Assembly (NCBI RefSeq): GCF_022524485.1
Contig: NZ_JAKXMK010000019.1
Coordinates: forward strand, 124,001-188,000
Origin: Pseudonocardia alaniniphila
GTDB lineage: Bacteria > Actinomycetota > Actinomycetes > Mycobacteriales > Pseudonocardiaceae
Direction of reading: 5' to 3'
DNA: 64,000 bases
The translations under genes and the position numbers were made by a program. How positions within the stretch are numbered: the stretch's first letter is position 1; each line of letters begins with the position of its first letter. Shown one piece after another: positions 51,918-60,719 of this stretch. The notes below the pieces were generated by a model. It made no database searches, was not told where the DNA came from, and worked only from the letters and a program-made list of their open reading frames with translations.

Positions 51918-52758
51918 TCCCGATCCCTTCTGGTGGCGCGACGCCGAACCCGCGAAGGCGCGCAAGGTCGAGGGCGGCATCCAGATCAACAGCACCCGCG
52001 GCCCGGTGGCGCGCTCGTGGTGGTCGCAGCGGTTCCTGTCGGTTCTGGAGTCGCTCGGCGTCGGCGGCCGGCTCTCGCGGGGGCGCAGCTACGCGCGTGC
52101 GGGCCAGATCGTCTCCCTCGACGTCGACGCGGGCGGCGCCGTCGCGCAGGTGCAGGGCTCGCGGCCGCAGCCGTACAAGGTGCGGATCGGCGTCCCGGCG
52201 TTCGGCAAGGCGGAGTGGGCCGCGGTGGCGCAGGCGCTCGTCGACGACGCCTCCTACGCCGCCGTGCTGCTGGGTGGCGAGATGCCGCGCGACATCGAGC
52301 GTGTCTTCGAGGCGGTCGGTCTGTCGCTTTTCCCGGCGAGCAACCGCGACCTCTCGATGGACTGCACGTGCCCCGACTTCGCCGTCCCGTGCAAGCACCT
52401 CGCCGCGGTGTTCTACGTGCTCGCCGAGTGGTTCGACGCTGATCCCTTCCAGATCCTCGCCCTGCGCGGCCGCGATCGCGAGACGCTCCTGGAGGAGCTG
52501 CGCGCCCGCCGCACCGCGGCGCTCCCGAGCGACCCGGCCGCGAGCAGCGGCGCCCTCGCCGACGTCATGGACACCTACTGGCACGCCGGCCCCGGTCTCC
52601 CCGAACGGCTGGCCGGCGCCCACACGCCACCCGACGCGCTGCTCGACCAGGTGCCTCGTTTCGCGATCGACGTGCGGGGCGAGCAGGTCACCGACCTGCT
52701 GCGACCCGCCTACCGCGCCATGGCCGGAGAGGACGCCGAGCTCGTCACCGGGCCCTGA
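51910..52758 (+). CDS. SWIM zinc-finger protein
   Basis: 282 residues. The SWIM motif CxCxnCxH is CTCPDFAVPCKH at about residues 151-163 and would bind zinc. An N-terminal Trp-rich part (FWWRDAEPAKARKVEGGIQ) is common in SNF2-coupled SWIM proteins. It overlaps the SNF2 gene by 8 bases and its 3' end overlaps the convergent amidase by 14 bases. Probably a DNA- or protein-targeting partner of the helicase. Confidence 0.9.
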   Translation: MPDPDPFWWRDAEPAKARKVEGGIQINSTRGPVARSWWSQRFLSVLESLGVGGRLSRGRSYARAGQIVSLDVDAGGAVAQVQGSRPQPYKVRIGVPAFGKAEWAAVAQALVDDASYAAVLLGGEMPRDIERVFEAVGLSLFPASNRDLSMDCTCPDFAVPCKHLAAVFYVLAEWFDADPFQILALRGRDRETLLEELRARRTAALPSDPAASSGALADVMDTYWHAGPGLPERLAGAHTPPDALLDQVPRFAIDVRGEQVTDLLRPAYRAMAGEDAELVTGP

Positions 52759-54055
52759 GCTTCTCCAGCTGCCCGGCGAGGGCGAGCAACCGCGGCTCAC
52801 CGCCGGGCGGTGCCACCAGCTGCACCCCGATCGGCACTCCCGAGGGATGCCGGCCGGCAGGCACGGAGAGAGCCGGGTAGCCCGCGAGGTTCCAGGGTGT
52901 GAGAAACCCGCTGGCCCGCGCCTGCGGCAGGTTGGCGAGCCACGACTTCCGGCTCCACAGCTGTGCCTTCGCCGGCAGCGCCGCTTGCGCGGGTGTGAGG
53001 AGCACGTCGTGGTCCGCGAAGAACTCACCGGCGCGGGAGATCCACTCCCGCCGGGGGCCTTCACGGACGAGCCCTGCCCTGCTCACGAACCGCCCGATCC
53101 GCACATGGGTGCGCGTCCGCGGCTGCAGGCGGCTCGGGGCGAACTCCGCGGCGTGCTCCGCGGGCCCGGCGAACCAGCGGGCTGCGGCTCCGGTCAGTAC
53201 GGCCGTTCCGTACCGGGGCGTGGCCGCGGTGATGCTGTGCCCGGCGTCGCGAAGCTGCTTCGCCACCTGCGTGACCGCCGCCGTCATCGCCTTCGGCACC
53301 GACGCTCCCGTGACCGGCACGCGAGTGGACACGGCCACCCGCAGCGGGCCCGGCTCGGTGACCCGGCCCAGGTCGGGCCGCTGCGCGAGCACGGCGAGCA
53401 GCAGGGCCGCGTCGGCTGCGGTCGTCGCGAGTGCACCGTGCCGGTAGAGCCCGCAGAACAGCCCGGAGTCGGACGCGGGGACGACGCCCGCACCCGGCAT
53501 GATGCCGAGAACCCCGCAGATCGCGGCGGGACCCCGGATCGAGCCGAGAGCGTCGGTGCCGTGGGCGAGGGGCACCATGCCCGCCGCCACCGCCGCCGCG
53601 CTCCCCCCGGACGATCCACCGGCCACGTACTCCGGCGCCGCCGGGTTGCGGGAGATCCCCTCGGCCGTGTCGGTCGACGGCCAGGAGCACAGCTCGGGCA
53701 CCCGGCTCAGCCCGACCACCACCGCACCGGCCGCGCGCAGCCGGGCGACGATCTCGCCGTCGGCGCCCGCGACCTGCCGCGACCCCGCGCGCGAGCCCCA
53801 CTCCGCGAACTCGCCGGAGACCGCAACGACGTCCTTGACGGCGATCGGAACGCCGGCGAGCGGGAGATCAGCACGGTCAGGCCGCGCACCGATCGCCCGG
53901 GCCTCGGCCAGCGCCTCCAGCGCGCGGACCCGCCGGAACGCACCGATCGTGTCGTCACGGGCCGAGATCCGTTCCAACGCCTCCTCGGTGATCCGCACCG
54001 GGTCCAGCGTTCCCGCCCGCACTCCCGCGGCCACCTCATCCGCCGTACGGATCAT
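52745..54055 (-). CDS. Amidase signature family protein
   Basis: 436 residues. The catalytic Lys is in PIAVKDVVAVSG, the Gly/Ser-rich stretch is GGSSGGSAAAVAAGM, and the Ser nucleophile is in GTDALGSIRGPAAICGV (usual GGS here is LGS, a small deviation). It hydrolyses an amide or is a Glu-tRNA amidotransferase-like enzyme without its partners; not a GatA because GatB/C are absent nearby. Substrate unknown. Confidence 0.88.
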   Translation of the reverse strand: MIRTADEVAAGVRAGTLDPVRITEEALERISARDDTIGAFRRVRALEALAEARAIGARPDRADLPLAGVPIAVKDVVAVSGEFAEWGSRAGSRQVAGADGEIVARLRAAGAVVVGLSRVPELCSWPSTDTAEGISRNPAAPEYVAGGSSGGSAAAVAAGMVPLAHGTDALGSIRGPAAICGVLGIMPGAGVVPASDSGLFCGLYRHGALATTAADAALLLAVLAQRPDLGRVTEPGPLRVAVSTRVPVTGASVPKAMTAAVTQVAKQLRDAGHSITAATPRYGTAVLTGAAARWFAGPAEHAAEFAPSRLQPRTRTHVRIGRFVSRAGLVREGPRREWISRAGEFFADHDVLLTPAQAALPAKAQLWSRKSWLANLPQARASGFLTPWNLAGYPALSVPAGRHPSGVPIGVQLVAPPGGEPRLLALAGQLEKLRAR

Positions 54056-54177
54056 GAGTCGAAACGGTACGCGTGGACGACCGGCCGCCGCCGCGTGGAC
54101 GTCGACACGACAGGCTGATCCGCACCGCCCCCGGGGTCAGGTCTCCCCTGCCGGTGCGCGGCGGGTACGAAGACGGG

Positions 54178-55368
54178 GTGCCCGACATCCCTCATCTCGC
54201 CACGCTCGCCGTTCACGCCGGCAACGCCGTCGACGCGGGCAGCGGAGCGATCCGCCGCCCGCTCGTCATGGCGAACTCCTATGCGCTGCCCGACGACCCG
54301 TCCGAGCTGTCCTGGTCGGGCACCGACACCCCGCTCTACACCCGCAACGGCGGCGCCAACCAGGGATGGCTGGAGGACAAGCTCGCCGCGCTCGACGGGG
54401 GTACGGCCGCGGTGGCCCTCGCGAGCGGGATGGCCGCACAGCACGCGGTGTTCTTCGCCGCGCTGCGGACCGGCGACCACGTGGTCTGCTCCGACACCAC
54501 CTACGTCGGCACCTATCGACTGCTCCACGACCTGCTCCCGGCGAAGTACGGGATCACGGCCACCCTCGTCGACTCCTCCGACCTCGACGCCGTGGCCGCC
54601 GCGGTCCGCCCGGAGACCCGGCTGGTGCACATCGAGACGCCGGCCAACCCCACCACCCGGATCACCGACGTCGCCGCCGTTGCGGACATCGCGCACGGCG
54701 CAGGCGCGCTGCTGTCGGTGGACGCCACGTTCGCCACACCGGTGCTGCAGCGCCCGCTCGACCTGGGTGCCGACGCCGTCGTGCACTCACTCACGAAGTA
54801 CATCAACGGCCACGGCGACGCGATGGGCGGCGCCGTGATCGGCGGTGGGGAGGCGGGCAGCGCACTCGTGGCCGACATCCGGCGCGAGGCGATGGTCAAC
54901 GTGGGCGGCGTGATCAGCCCGTTCAACGCCTGGTTGATCATGCGCGGTTCGGTGACCCTGCCGATGCGGATGCGCGCCCACTGCGCCGGGGCGATGGCCG
55001 TGGCCCGGTTCCTGGAGGAGCACCCGCGGGTCGCCTACGTCGCCTACCCGGGTCTGCCCTCGCACCCTCAGCACGCACTGGCCGTCCGCACGCTCGACGG
55101 CGGGTTCGGCGGGATGCTCGCGTTCGCCGTGGACGGTGACTCCGCTGCGCAGAACCGGTTCGTGGCGGCGCTGCGGCTGATCACCTCGGCGGTCTCGCTC
55201 GGGCACGACGAGTCGCTGATCGTGCACGTCTCCGGCGACGACGAGCGGGCCCGGTACTACCCCGAGAAGTTCCGCCGCTACGGCCATCTGCGGTTCTCGG
55301 TGGGCCTGGAGGACCCCCGAGACCTGATCGCCGACCTGTCCCGCGCCCTCGACGCCGCCGGTTCCTGA
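54178..55368 (+). CDS. PLP-dependent trans-sulfuration enzyme (cystathionine gamma-lyase/synthase family)
   Basis: 396 residues from GTG at 54178; the first 35 codons of the longer frame look non-coding. The PLP lysine is in AVVHSLTKYINGHGDAMGG; LASGMAAQHAVFFAALRTGDHVV and HIETPANPTTRITDVAAVADIAH with a Asp in SVDATFATPVLQRPLDLGAD are typical Cys/Met metabolism enzyme features. It cleaves or forms a C-S bond in methionine/cysteine metabolism; the exact member is not decidable by eye. Divergent from the amidase gene. Confidence 0.93.
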   Translation: MPDIPHLATLAVHAGNAVDAGSGAIRRPLVMANSYALPDDPSELSWSGTDTPLYTRNGGANQGWLEDKLAALDGGTAAVALASGMAAQHAVFFAALRTGDHVVCSDTTYVGTYRLLHDLLPAKYGITATLVDSSDLDAVAAAVRPETRLVHIETPANPTTRITDVAAVADIAHGAGALLSVDATFATPVLQRPLDLGADAVVHSLTKYINGHGDAMGGAVIGGGEAGSALVADIRREAMVNVGGVISPFNAWLIMRGSVTLPMRMRAHCAGAMAVARFLEEHPRVAYVAYPGLPSHPQHALAVRTLDGGFGGMLAFAVDGDSAAQNRFVAALRLITSAVSLGHDESLIVHVSGDDERARYYPEKFRRYGHLRFSVGLEDPRDLIADLSRALDAAGS

Positions 55369-55418
55369 CGCCACCCATTGGCGGCCGGACGCGCGGCACG
55401 CGGGGGTAGCGTCGAGGT

Positions 55419-56333
55419 GTGAAGGTTCGTATCGGTATCGGGTCAGTGCCTCTCGCCTCCGGTCCGGGCCCCGGGCCCGAGCTCGCAGAACTGATCGACG
55501 AGCTCGAGGCCCGCCACGTCGACTCGCTCTGGCTGGCCGACACGGCGTCGGCCCCGACGATCGATCCCGTCGTCGGGATGGCGTTCGCCGCGGGCCGTAC
55601 CCGTGAGCTGAAGCTCGGCACGGGCGTCCTGGTACTCCCCGACCGCAACCCCGCGCTCGTCGCCGCGCAGCTGGCGTCGCTGGCCGCGCTGGCTCCCCGG
55701 CGGATCCTGCCCGCGTTCGGGGTGCGGTCGGTCACGCCCGCCGAGCGCGACCTGTTCCCGGCACCCGACGGCGCGCGGGCCGCTCTGTTCGACGAGTCCC
55801 TCGTCGTGGTGCACCGGTTGCTGTCCGAGCCGAGCGTGACCCACCACGGCCGGTTCTTCCACCTCGACGATGCGTCGGTGGCGCCACTACCTGCGCGGCC
55901 GCTGGATCTGTGGCTCGGTGGCCGCGCCCCGGCCGGACTACGCCGGATCGGACGGCTGGCCGACGGCTGGCTCGGCAGCGCCGTCACCCCGGAGGAGGCC
56001 GGCGTCGCCAGGTCGCTCATCGAGGAGACGGCCAAGGACGCGGGCCGCGAGATCGAGCCCGATCACTACGGCACGAACATCGCCGTGATCCCGCCCGGCG
56101 CCACCGTCACCGACGCCGCGATCGCCCGCATCGCACGGCGCCGCCCGGACCTCGACCCGAAGTTGCTGGTGGCCCACGGCTGGGACGCCGCGCGCGATCA
56201 GGTACGCCGCTTCGTCGACGTCGGGCTGACGAAGTTCGTCGTCCGCCCCGCCGGAACGGTCGCCTCCTGGCGCGGGTTCCTCGACCAGTTCACCGCCGAG
56301 ATCGCCGGGCTGGAGGCAGAGCTCAGCAGCTGA
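55419..56333 (+). CDS. LLM-class flavin-dependent oxidoreductase
   Basis: 304 residues from GTG. Luciferase-like TIM barrel: VDSLWLADTASAPTIDPVVGMAFAAGRTRELKLGTGVLVLP, NPALVAAQLASLAALAPRRILPAFGV and LDLWLGGRAPAGLRRIGRLADGWLGS; this is close to the F420-dependent group of actinobacteria. Substrate unknown. Lies 50 bases after the trans-sulfuration enzyme on the same strand. Confidence 0.88.
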   Translation: MKVRIGIGSVPLASGPGPGPELAELIDELEARHVDSLWLADTASAPTIDPVVGMAFAAGRTRELKLGTGVLVLPDRNPALVAAQLASLAALAPRRILPAFGVRSVTPAERDLFPAPDGARAALFDESLVVVHRLLSEPSVTHHGRFFHLDDASVAPLPARPLDLWLGGRAPAGLRRIGRLADGWLGSAVTPEEAGVARSLIEETAKDAGREIEPDHYGTNIAVIPPGATVTDAAIARIARRRPDLDPKLLVAHGWDAARDQVRRFVDVGLTKFVVRPAGTVASWRGFLDQFTAEIAGLEAELSS

Positions 56334-56342
56334 CCAGGCCGT

Positions 56343-56687
56343 TCACGCCGCCTGATCGGCCACCGCGGGAACACCGGAGAACAACCCGGTGCGCCGGGCA
56401 CGGCGCTCGAACCACAACGTGGCGAGCGGCGGGATGCTGGCCACGAGTGCCACCACGGTCGTTCCCACGCTCCACCGGAAATCACGCGCCACCACCAGCG
56501 TGACGACGACGTAGATGATGAAGAGCACCCCGTGGATCGGCCCGAACACGGTGACGCCGATGTCGTTGCGCACCACGACGTACTTGAAGAACATCCCGAT
56601 CAGCAGGCCGGCCCAGGAGCAGGCCTCAGCGATCGCGATGGTGCGGAACACCAGGGCACCCGTGGTCGGGGAGGGGAAGGCAGCCAT
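56343..56687 (-). CDS. DUF3817 membrane protein
   Basis: 114 residues. Four hydrophobic segments: FRTIAIAEACSWAGLLIGMFFKY, GPIHGVLFIIYVVVTLVVA, VGTTVVALVASIPPLATLWF; the HG and R residues in VVRNDIGVTVFGPIHGVLF match the DUF3817 family. ATG at 56687 is the best start; a GTG three codons earlier is open. Function unknown. Confidence 0.85.
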   Translation of the reverse strand: MAAFPSPTTGALVFRTIAIAEACSWAGLLIGMFFKYVVVRNDIGVTVFGPIHGVLFIIYVVVTLVVARDFRWSVGTTVVALVASIPPLATLWFERRARRTGLFSGVPAVADQAA

Positions 56688-56746
56688 GTGCGCCACTCTG
56701 CCCGACCATCGTTCCGTAGCTTCTACCGGGTGTCGAAAGTAACCGC

Positions 56747-58825
56747 CTACGACAGCCGGCCCCGGAGATATCGGGGTGACGGTGGCGCCAGCGGCACCAC
56801 CGGGGCGTCCCCGAGGATGTCGCCCGCCGCCTTGTAGAACGTTCGCGCCGGCGCCCCACCACCGAAGAGCGTCCCGCTCGAGCAGGTGCTGGGCGGCGAC
56901 CCGTCGCAGATCGGCCGGGGGTTACGGGAGTCGTCGAACACGATCGCCGCTCCGGAGAGCTGCGGCGTGGCACCCACGAACGCCGCGGACTGGAAGATCT
57001 GCGTGGTTCCGGTCTTGGCCGAGGCGGGTCGTGACCAGCCCTCGGCGGACGCCGCCGCCGCTGACGTGCCACCCGGCTGGTCGTCCTGGCTGAGGCCGTT
57101 GACCAGGCTGTCCGCCAGAGCGGGAGCGACCGCCTGCCTGCACGGGGCCTGGTTCACGGGCACCGGTTTGCCGCTCTGGTCGGTCACCGACAGGATCGGT
57201 GTGGGCGGGCACCACATGCCGTGGCTCTGCAGCGTCGCGTCGACGTTGGCCAGCTCGAGGTCGCTCGTCGGGGTCACACCGAGGGTGAAGGACGCCTGCC
57301 TCTCCGCCTTCACCGTGTCGGCGATCGACATGGCTCCCGGCTTGTCGCTCACCGGCTCGGAGAGGGAGGTCATCCCGAGCCGCTGCGCCATGTCCACGAT
57401 GGGTGGGATCCCGGTGCTCTCCTCCAGCTTCACGAAGGCGGTGTTCGGCGACTCGGCGAGCGCCTCGGTGAGGCTCAGCTGTGGCGCGAGGGTCTCCTCG
57501 GCGTTGTGCACCGGGATGTCGTGGCCCGAAGCGTCCTTGTAGATCGGGCTCAGGTACCCGCTCGGCGGCACGTCGATCACCGAGTCGATACCGATCAGGC
57601 CCTGCTCCATGGCCGTGGCGGCGGTGAAGATCTTGTACACCGAACCGGCACCGAGGTTCTCGGGCTGGTAGGGCAGCCCGTAGCTGGACTGGCCCGGCTT
57701 GTTGCCGTACGTGCGGTTGGCCACCATCGCCGTGATCGGGTGCAGCGTCTGGCCGGGCTGCACGAACGAGAGCACGTCGGCGACGTGCGGCGTCCGCGGG
57801 GGCACCTGACTGTCCACTGCGGACTTGGCCTTCTCCTGTGCGACCGGGTCGAGCGTGGTACGGATCGTGTAGCCACCCGACAGGAGCTGATCGCCGGTGA
57901 AGCCGGCCTGCTCCAGGTAGCGCACCACGTAGGCACAGAAGTAGCCGTCGTCCCCGGCACCCGTGCAGCCCTCGGGCGGCACGGATGTCTCGTCCACCAC
58001 GCCCAGCGGCGCGGCGGTGGCGGTCGCGGCATCCGCGGGGGTGATGGAGCCGAGCTGGCGCAGCTGCGCGATCACCACGTCGCGACGCGCCTTGGCTGCC
58101 TCCGGATGCTCGATCGGGTCGAACTGGGTGGGGCTCTGCACCATTCCGGCGAGCAGTGCCGCCTGCGGGACGGTCAGCGCGGACGCGGTGGTGTTGAAGT
58201 AGACCCGCGCCGCGGCGGCCACGCCGTACGCGCCGTGCCCGAAATAGACGATGTTGAGGTAGCGGGTGAGGATGTCTTCCTTGCTCAGGTTGTGGTCGAC
58301 CGTGACCGCCAGCTCGGCCTCGTGGATCTTGCGGGCGAGGCTGGGCGCCACTGCCGCCTGGCGCTGCGCGTCGTTGGTGGCCGCCACATAGAGCTCGTAG
58401 TTCTTCACGTACTGCTGGGTCAGGGTCGAACCACCCTGCTGAGCCCCGCCACCGGCGTCGTTCACCAGGGCGCGAATGGTGCCGACCGGGTCGACGCCGC
58501 CGTGTTCGAAGAACCGCCGGTCCTCGATGGCGACGATCGCCGCCTTCATCGCCGCCGATATCTGGGTGCTCGGGACCGGCGTCCGGAACTGGTTGTAGAG
58601 GAACGCGATCGGTTTCCCGGTGGAGTCGGTCACAGTGGTGACGTCGGGGGTGTTCCCCGCGAGCAGGGAGGCCGGCGCGACGTTGACCGCCCCGTTGCTG
58701 ACCTGCGCGGCCAACGCTCCGATGCCGCCGACCACCGGAAAGCTCATCACTGCCAGCACCACGGCTGCCACCAGCCCCAGCACGGCCAGACGCGCGCACT
58801 TACGGAGAACCACCACGCAACACAT
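56747..58825 (-). CDS. Bifunctional penicillin-binding protein (GT51/transpeptidase)
   Basis: 692 residues. An N-terminal membrane anchor (ARLAVLGLVAAVVLAVMSFPVV), GT51 domain (AIEDRRFFEHGGVD, QQGGSTLTQQYVKN), and a transpeptidase domain with SVYK, SPN (in ESPNTAFVKL) and KTGT. It is the second class A PBP in the window, more compact than the one at 25700, and closer to the classical mycobacterial PonA2-like layout except for no PASTA domain. It is divergent from tatA. Confidence 0.93.
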   Translation of the reverse strand: MCCVVVLRKCARLAVLGLVAAVVLAVMSFPVVGGIGALAAQVSNGAVNVAPASLLAGNTPDVTTVTDSTGKPIAFLYNQFRTPVPSTQISAAMKAAIVAIEDRRFFEHGGVDPVGTIRALVNDAGGGAQQGGSTLTQQYVKNYELYVAATNDAQRQAAVAPSLARKIHEAELAVTVDHNLSKEDILTRYLNIVYFGHGAYGVAAAARVYFNTTASALTVPQAALLAGMVQSPTQFDPIEHPEAAKARRDVVIAQLRQLGSITPADAATATAAPLGVVDETSVPPEGCTGAGDDGYFCAYVVRYLEQAGFTGDQLLSGGYTIRTTLDPVAQEKAKSAVDSQVPPRTPHVADVLSFVQPGQTLHPITAMVANRTYGNKPGQSSYGLPYQPENLGAGSVYKIFTAATAMEQGLIGIDSVIDVPPSGYLSPIYKDASGHDIPVHNAEETLAPQLSLTEALAESPNTAFVKLEESTGIPPIVDMAQRLGMTSLSEPVSDKPGAMSIADTVKAERQASFTLGVTPTSDLELANVDATLQSHGMWCPPTPILSVTDQSGKPVPVNQAPCRQAVAPALADSLVNGLSQDDQPGGTSAAAASAEGWSRPASAKTGTTQIFQSAAFVGATPQLSGAAIVFDDSRNPRPICDGSPPSTCSSGTLFGGGAPARTFYKAAGDILGDAPVVPLAPPSPRYLRGRLS

Positions 58826-59026
58826 CTACCAGTGTGCCCACCTCCGCGCAGAATCCGGATGATCAGTACCCATATCGGAGAAAAGAGACCAGTCGGACGC
58901 ACAGGATTGTTCGACGAAAAGGCGTGTGGAACATTCCCTGACTTCCCGGCAGGAGGACACTCGAGAGGTCCCTCCAGTGCACCACAGGACGGCACTGCGG
59001 AAACAGCGTTGCGAAAGGGTGGAGAA

Positions 59027-59227
59027 ATGGGCGAACTCAGTCCCTGGCACTGGCTCATCGTGATCGGCGTGGTGGTTCTCCTCTTCGGGGCCAAGAAGCT
59101 GCCCGACGCGGCGCGTGGCCTCGGCCGCTCCGCCCGGATCCTGCAGGCGGAACTGCGGGCCGGCACCGCGCCCGCGACGACCGATCCCGAACCCGGCCGC
59201 CCGGCCACCGACGAGGACAAGGCCTAG
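59027..59227 (+). CDS. tatA: Sec-independent translocase subunit TatA
   Basis: 66 residues. One membrane helix WHWLIVIGVVVLLFGAKKLP followed by an amphipathic helix DAARGLGRSARILQAEL and an acidic tail; the FGxKKLP motif is that of TatA. The ATG is preceded by GGGTGGAG. In many actinobacteria tatA is beside tatC; here tatC is not in the window, so it works with a TatC elsewhere. Confidence 0.9.
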   Translation: MGELSPWHWLIVIGVVVLLFGAKKLPDAARGLGRSARILQAELRAGTAPATTDPEPGRPATDEDKA

Positions 59228-59244
59228 CCTGAAAGTAGCCTGGC

Positions 59245-59256
59245 ACTTACGTAAGT
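59245..59256. promoter_or_regulatory. 12-bp palindrome ACTTACGTAAGT
   Basis: A perfect palindrome adjoins the first start codons of the ArsR gene. It is AT-rich in a GC-rich region and fits an ArsR self-operator. Confidence 0.6.
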
Positions 59257-59257
59257 G

Positions 59258-59575
59258 ATGGTCTACGCTCCTCGAATGCAGGCCGTCCTCGAAGCCCTCG
59301 TCGAACCGCGACGGCGCGAGATCCTCCGACTCGTGCGCGACGGGGAACTCCCGGCGGGCGCGATCGCCGAGCAGTTTCCCGACGTGGCCCGACCCACCGT
59401 CTCGCAGCACCTGCGCGTACTGCGCGGTGCCGGGCTCCTCGTCGAACGACGCGAAGGCACCCGGCGGTTCTACCGTGCCCGCCCGGATGCTCTCGCCGAG
59501 CTGCGCGCGTTCGTCGAGGATTTCTGGGACACTCGGCTGGCCGACATCAAGGCGATCGCCGAGGAGGATCAGTGA
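59258..59575 (+). CDS. ArsR-family transcriptional regulator
   Basis: 105 residues from ATG at 59258 (GTG 59255 and ATG 59276 are also in frame). The winged HTH is VLEALVEPRRREILRLVRDGELPAGAIAEQFPDVARPTVSQHLRVLRGAGLLVERREGTRRFYRAR. No metal-binding Cys pair (ELCVCDL) is present, so it is of the non-metal branch that often controls DUF899/SRPBCC genes. The palindrome ACTTACGTAAGT at its start is a probable operator. It overlaps the DUF899 gene (GTGA). Confidence 0.9.
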   Translation: MVYAPRMQAVLEALVEPRRREILRLVRDGELPAGAIAEQFPDVARPTVSQHLRVLRGAGLLVERREGTRRFYRARPDALAELRAFVEDFWDTRLADIKAIAEEDQ

Positions 59576-60405
59576 CGTCGAACGACACGGCGACGTCGAA
59601 CAACACGGCGACATCGAACGACACGGCGACATCGAACAGCCCCGCACCGTGGTGGACCGAGCTCAAGAGCATCACCCTGCACGTCGAGGGCGAGGCACCC
59701 GAGCTCTGGCCCGCCGGGGCGAGCGAGGAGTACCGCCGGGCACGATCGCAGCTGCGCCGGGCCGAGGCCGAGCTGCGCGACCGGATCGAGGCCGTCGCCG
59801 CGATGCGCCGCGCGCTGCCACGCGGGGCCGCCGTGCAGAACCACCGGTTCGTCGAGGGCCCGGCCGACCTCGCCGCCGACGGGCCCGAGCGTCCCGTCGC
59901 GCTCGACGAGCTCTTCGGCGACCACGACGAGCTGGTCATCTATCACCTGATGCTGCATCCCGAGGACAACGCCGCCTGCGCGGCGTGCTCGATGTTCGTC
60001 GACGGCCTCAACGGGGTGGAGCGGCACATCGCCCAGCGCACCGCCTTCGCCGTGATGGCTCCCGCCCCGCTCCCCGTCCTTCGCGGCTGGGCACGCACCC
60101 GCGGCTGGGCACGGGTGCGACTGGTCTCCGCTGCCGGCACCACGTTCCTCGACGACCTCGGGGTGGCCGGCTCCCGTGGGGCGCTGTTCCCGGCGTTCAG
60201 CGTGCACGTCCGCGACCGCGAGTCCGGCGGGGTGCGTCACGTCCTCACCCAGCCTGCCGACTTCCCTGACGGCACCCCGCGTGGCATGGACCTGCTCACG
60301 CCCGTGTGGAACCTGTTCGACCTGCTGCCGTCCGGCCGGGGCGACGGTGAGCCGGACAACACCTACCCCCTCGCACCTGCATCAGGTGGAGTATCAGCGT
60401 CATGA
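59572..60405 (+). CDS. DUF899-family thioredoxin-like protein with N-terminal hexapeptide repeat
   Basis: 277 residues from GTG overlapping the ArsR stop (GTGA). Residues 2-22 are a repeat of TSN(D/N)TA. The DUF899 body follows: LDELFGDHDELVIYHLMLHPEDNAACAACSMFVDGLNGVERHIAQRTAF and LPSGRGDGEPDNTYPL. The CAACSM segment may be redox-active. Function not established; the family is thioredoxin-like. It is coupled upstream to ArsR and downstream to a two-TM gene. Confidence 0.87.
   Translation: MTSNDTATSNNTATSNDTATSNSPAPWWTELKSITLHVEGEAPELWPAGASEEYRRARSQLRRAEAELRDRIEAVAAMRRALPRGAAVQNHRFVEGPADLAADGPERPVALDELFGDHDELVIYHLMLHPEDNAACAACSMFVDGLNGVERHIAQRTAFAVMAPAPLPVLRGWARTRGWARVRLVSAAGTTFLDDLGVAGSRGALFPAFSVHVRDRESGGVRHVLTQPADFPDGTPRGMDLLTPVWNLFDLLPSGRGDGEPDNTYPLAPASGGVSAS
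59575..59640 (+). repeat. 18-bp tandem repeat (about 3.7 copies)
   Basis: Units start at 59575, 59593, 59611 and 59629 and code for TSNDTA; they differ by two or three bases. Replication slippage at the 5' end of the DUF899 gene is likely. Confidence 0.9.
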
Positions 60406-60605
60406 CCCGGTGGCTTCCTGTGGTGCTCGGCGCGCTCGGCGTGCTCCTGTTCGTCATCGGCGGGGTGTGGACCCTGCAGGGGGCCGACCTGCTGGGCGGC
60501 AGCTTCATGACCGGATCCCGCACGTGGCTCGTGATCGGGCTGCTGGTGCTGATCGGCGGGATCACGCTCATCTCCAGCTCCGTGCGCAGCCGCGCCCGTC
60601 ACTGA
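60402..60605 (+). CDS. Small two-transmembrane-helix protein
   Basis: 67 residues with two helices (LPVVLGALGVLLFVIGGVWTLQ and TWLVIGLLVLIGGITLI). The ATG overlaps the DUF899 stop (ATGA), so it belongs to the ArsR operon. Unknown function. Confidence 0.75.
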   Translation: MTRWLPVVLGALGVLLFVIGGVWTLQGADLLGGSFMTGSRTWLVIGLLVLIGGITLISSSVRSRARH

Positions 60606-60719
60606 GCCTCCCGAGGAGGCGCTGCGCGCGACGACGCCGTGCCGGCGACACTGCACCGTTCGGACCACGTGGGGCGAGGTCAACTCGCGCCCGTGTCCGG
60701 GTCGTCGCACCATTTCGTC

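Noticed and set aside
48987..51995. 1002-codon minus-strand frame across the SNF2 gene
   Set aside because: Antisense shadow of a gene with clear helicase motifs.
50498..54118. 1206-codon open frame overlapping SNF2, SWIM and amidase
   Set aside because: It crosses three real genes in another frame or strand and has Arg/Pro-rich nonsense composition.
59575..59640. 18-bp array as a CRISPR or operator set
   Set aside because: No spacers; codes for a hexapeptide repeat in frame.
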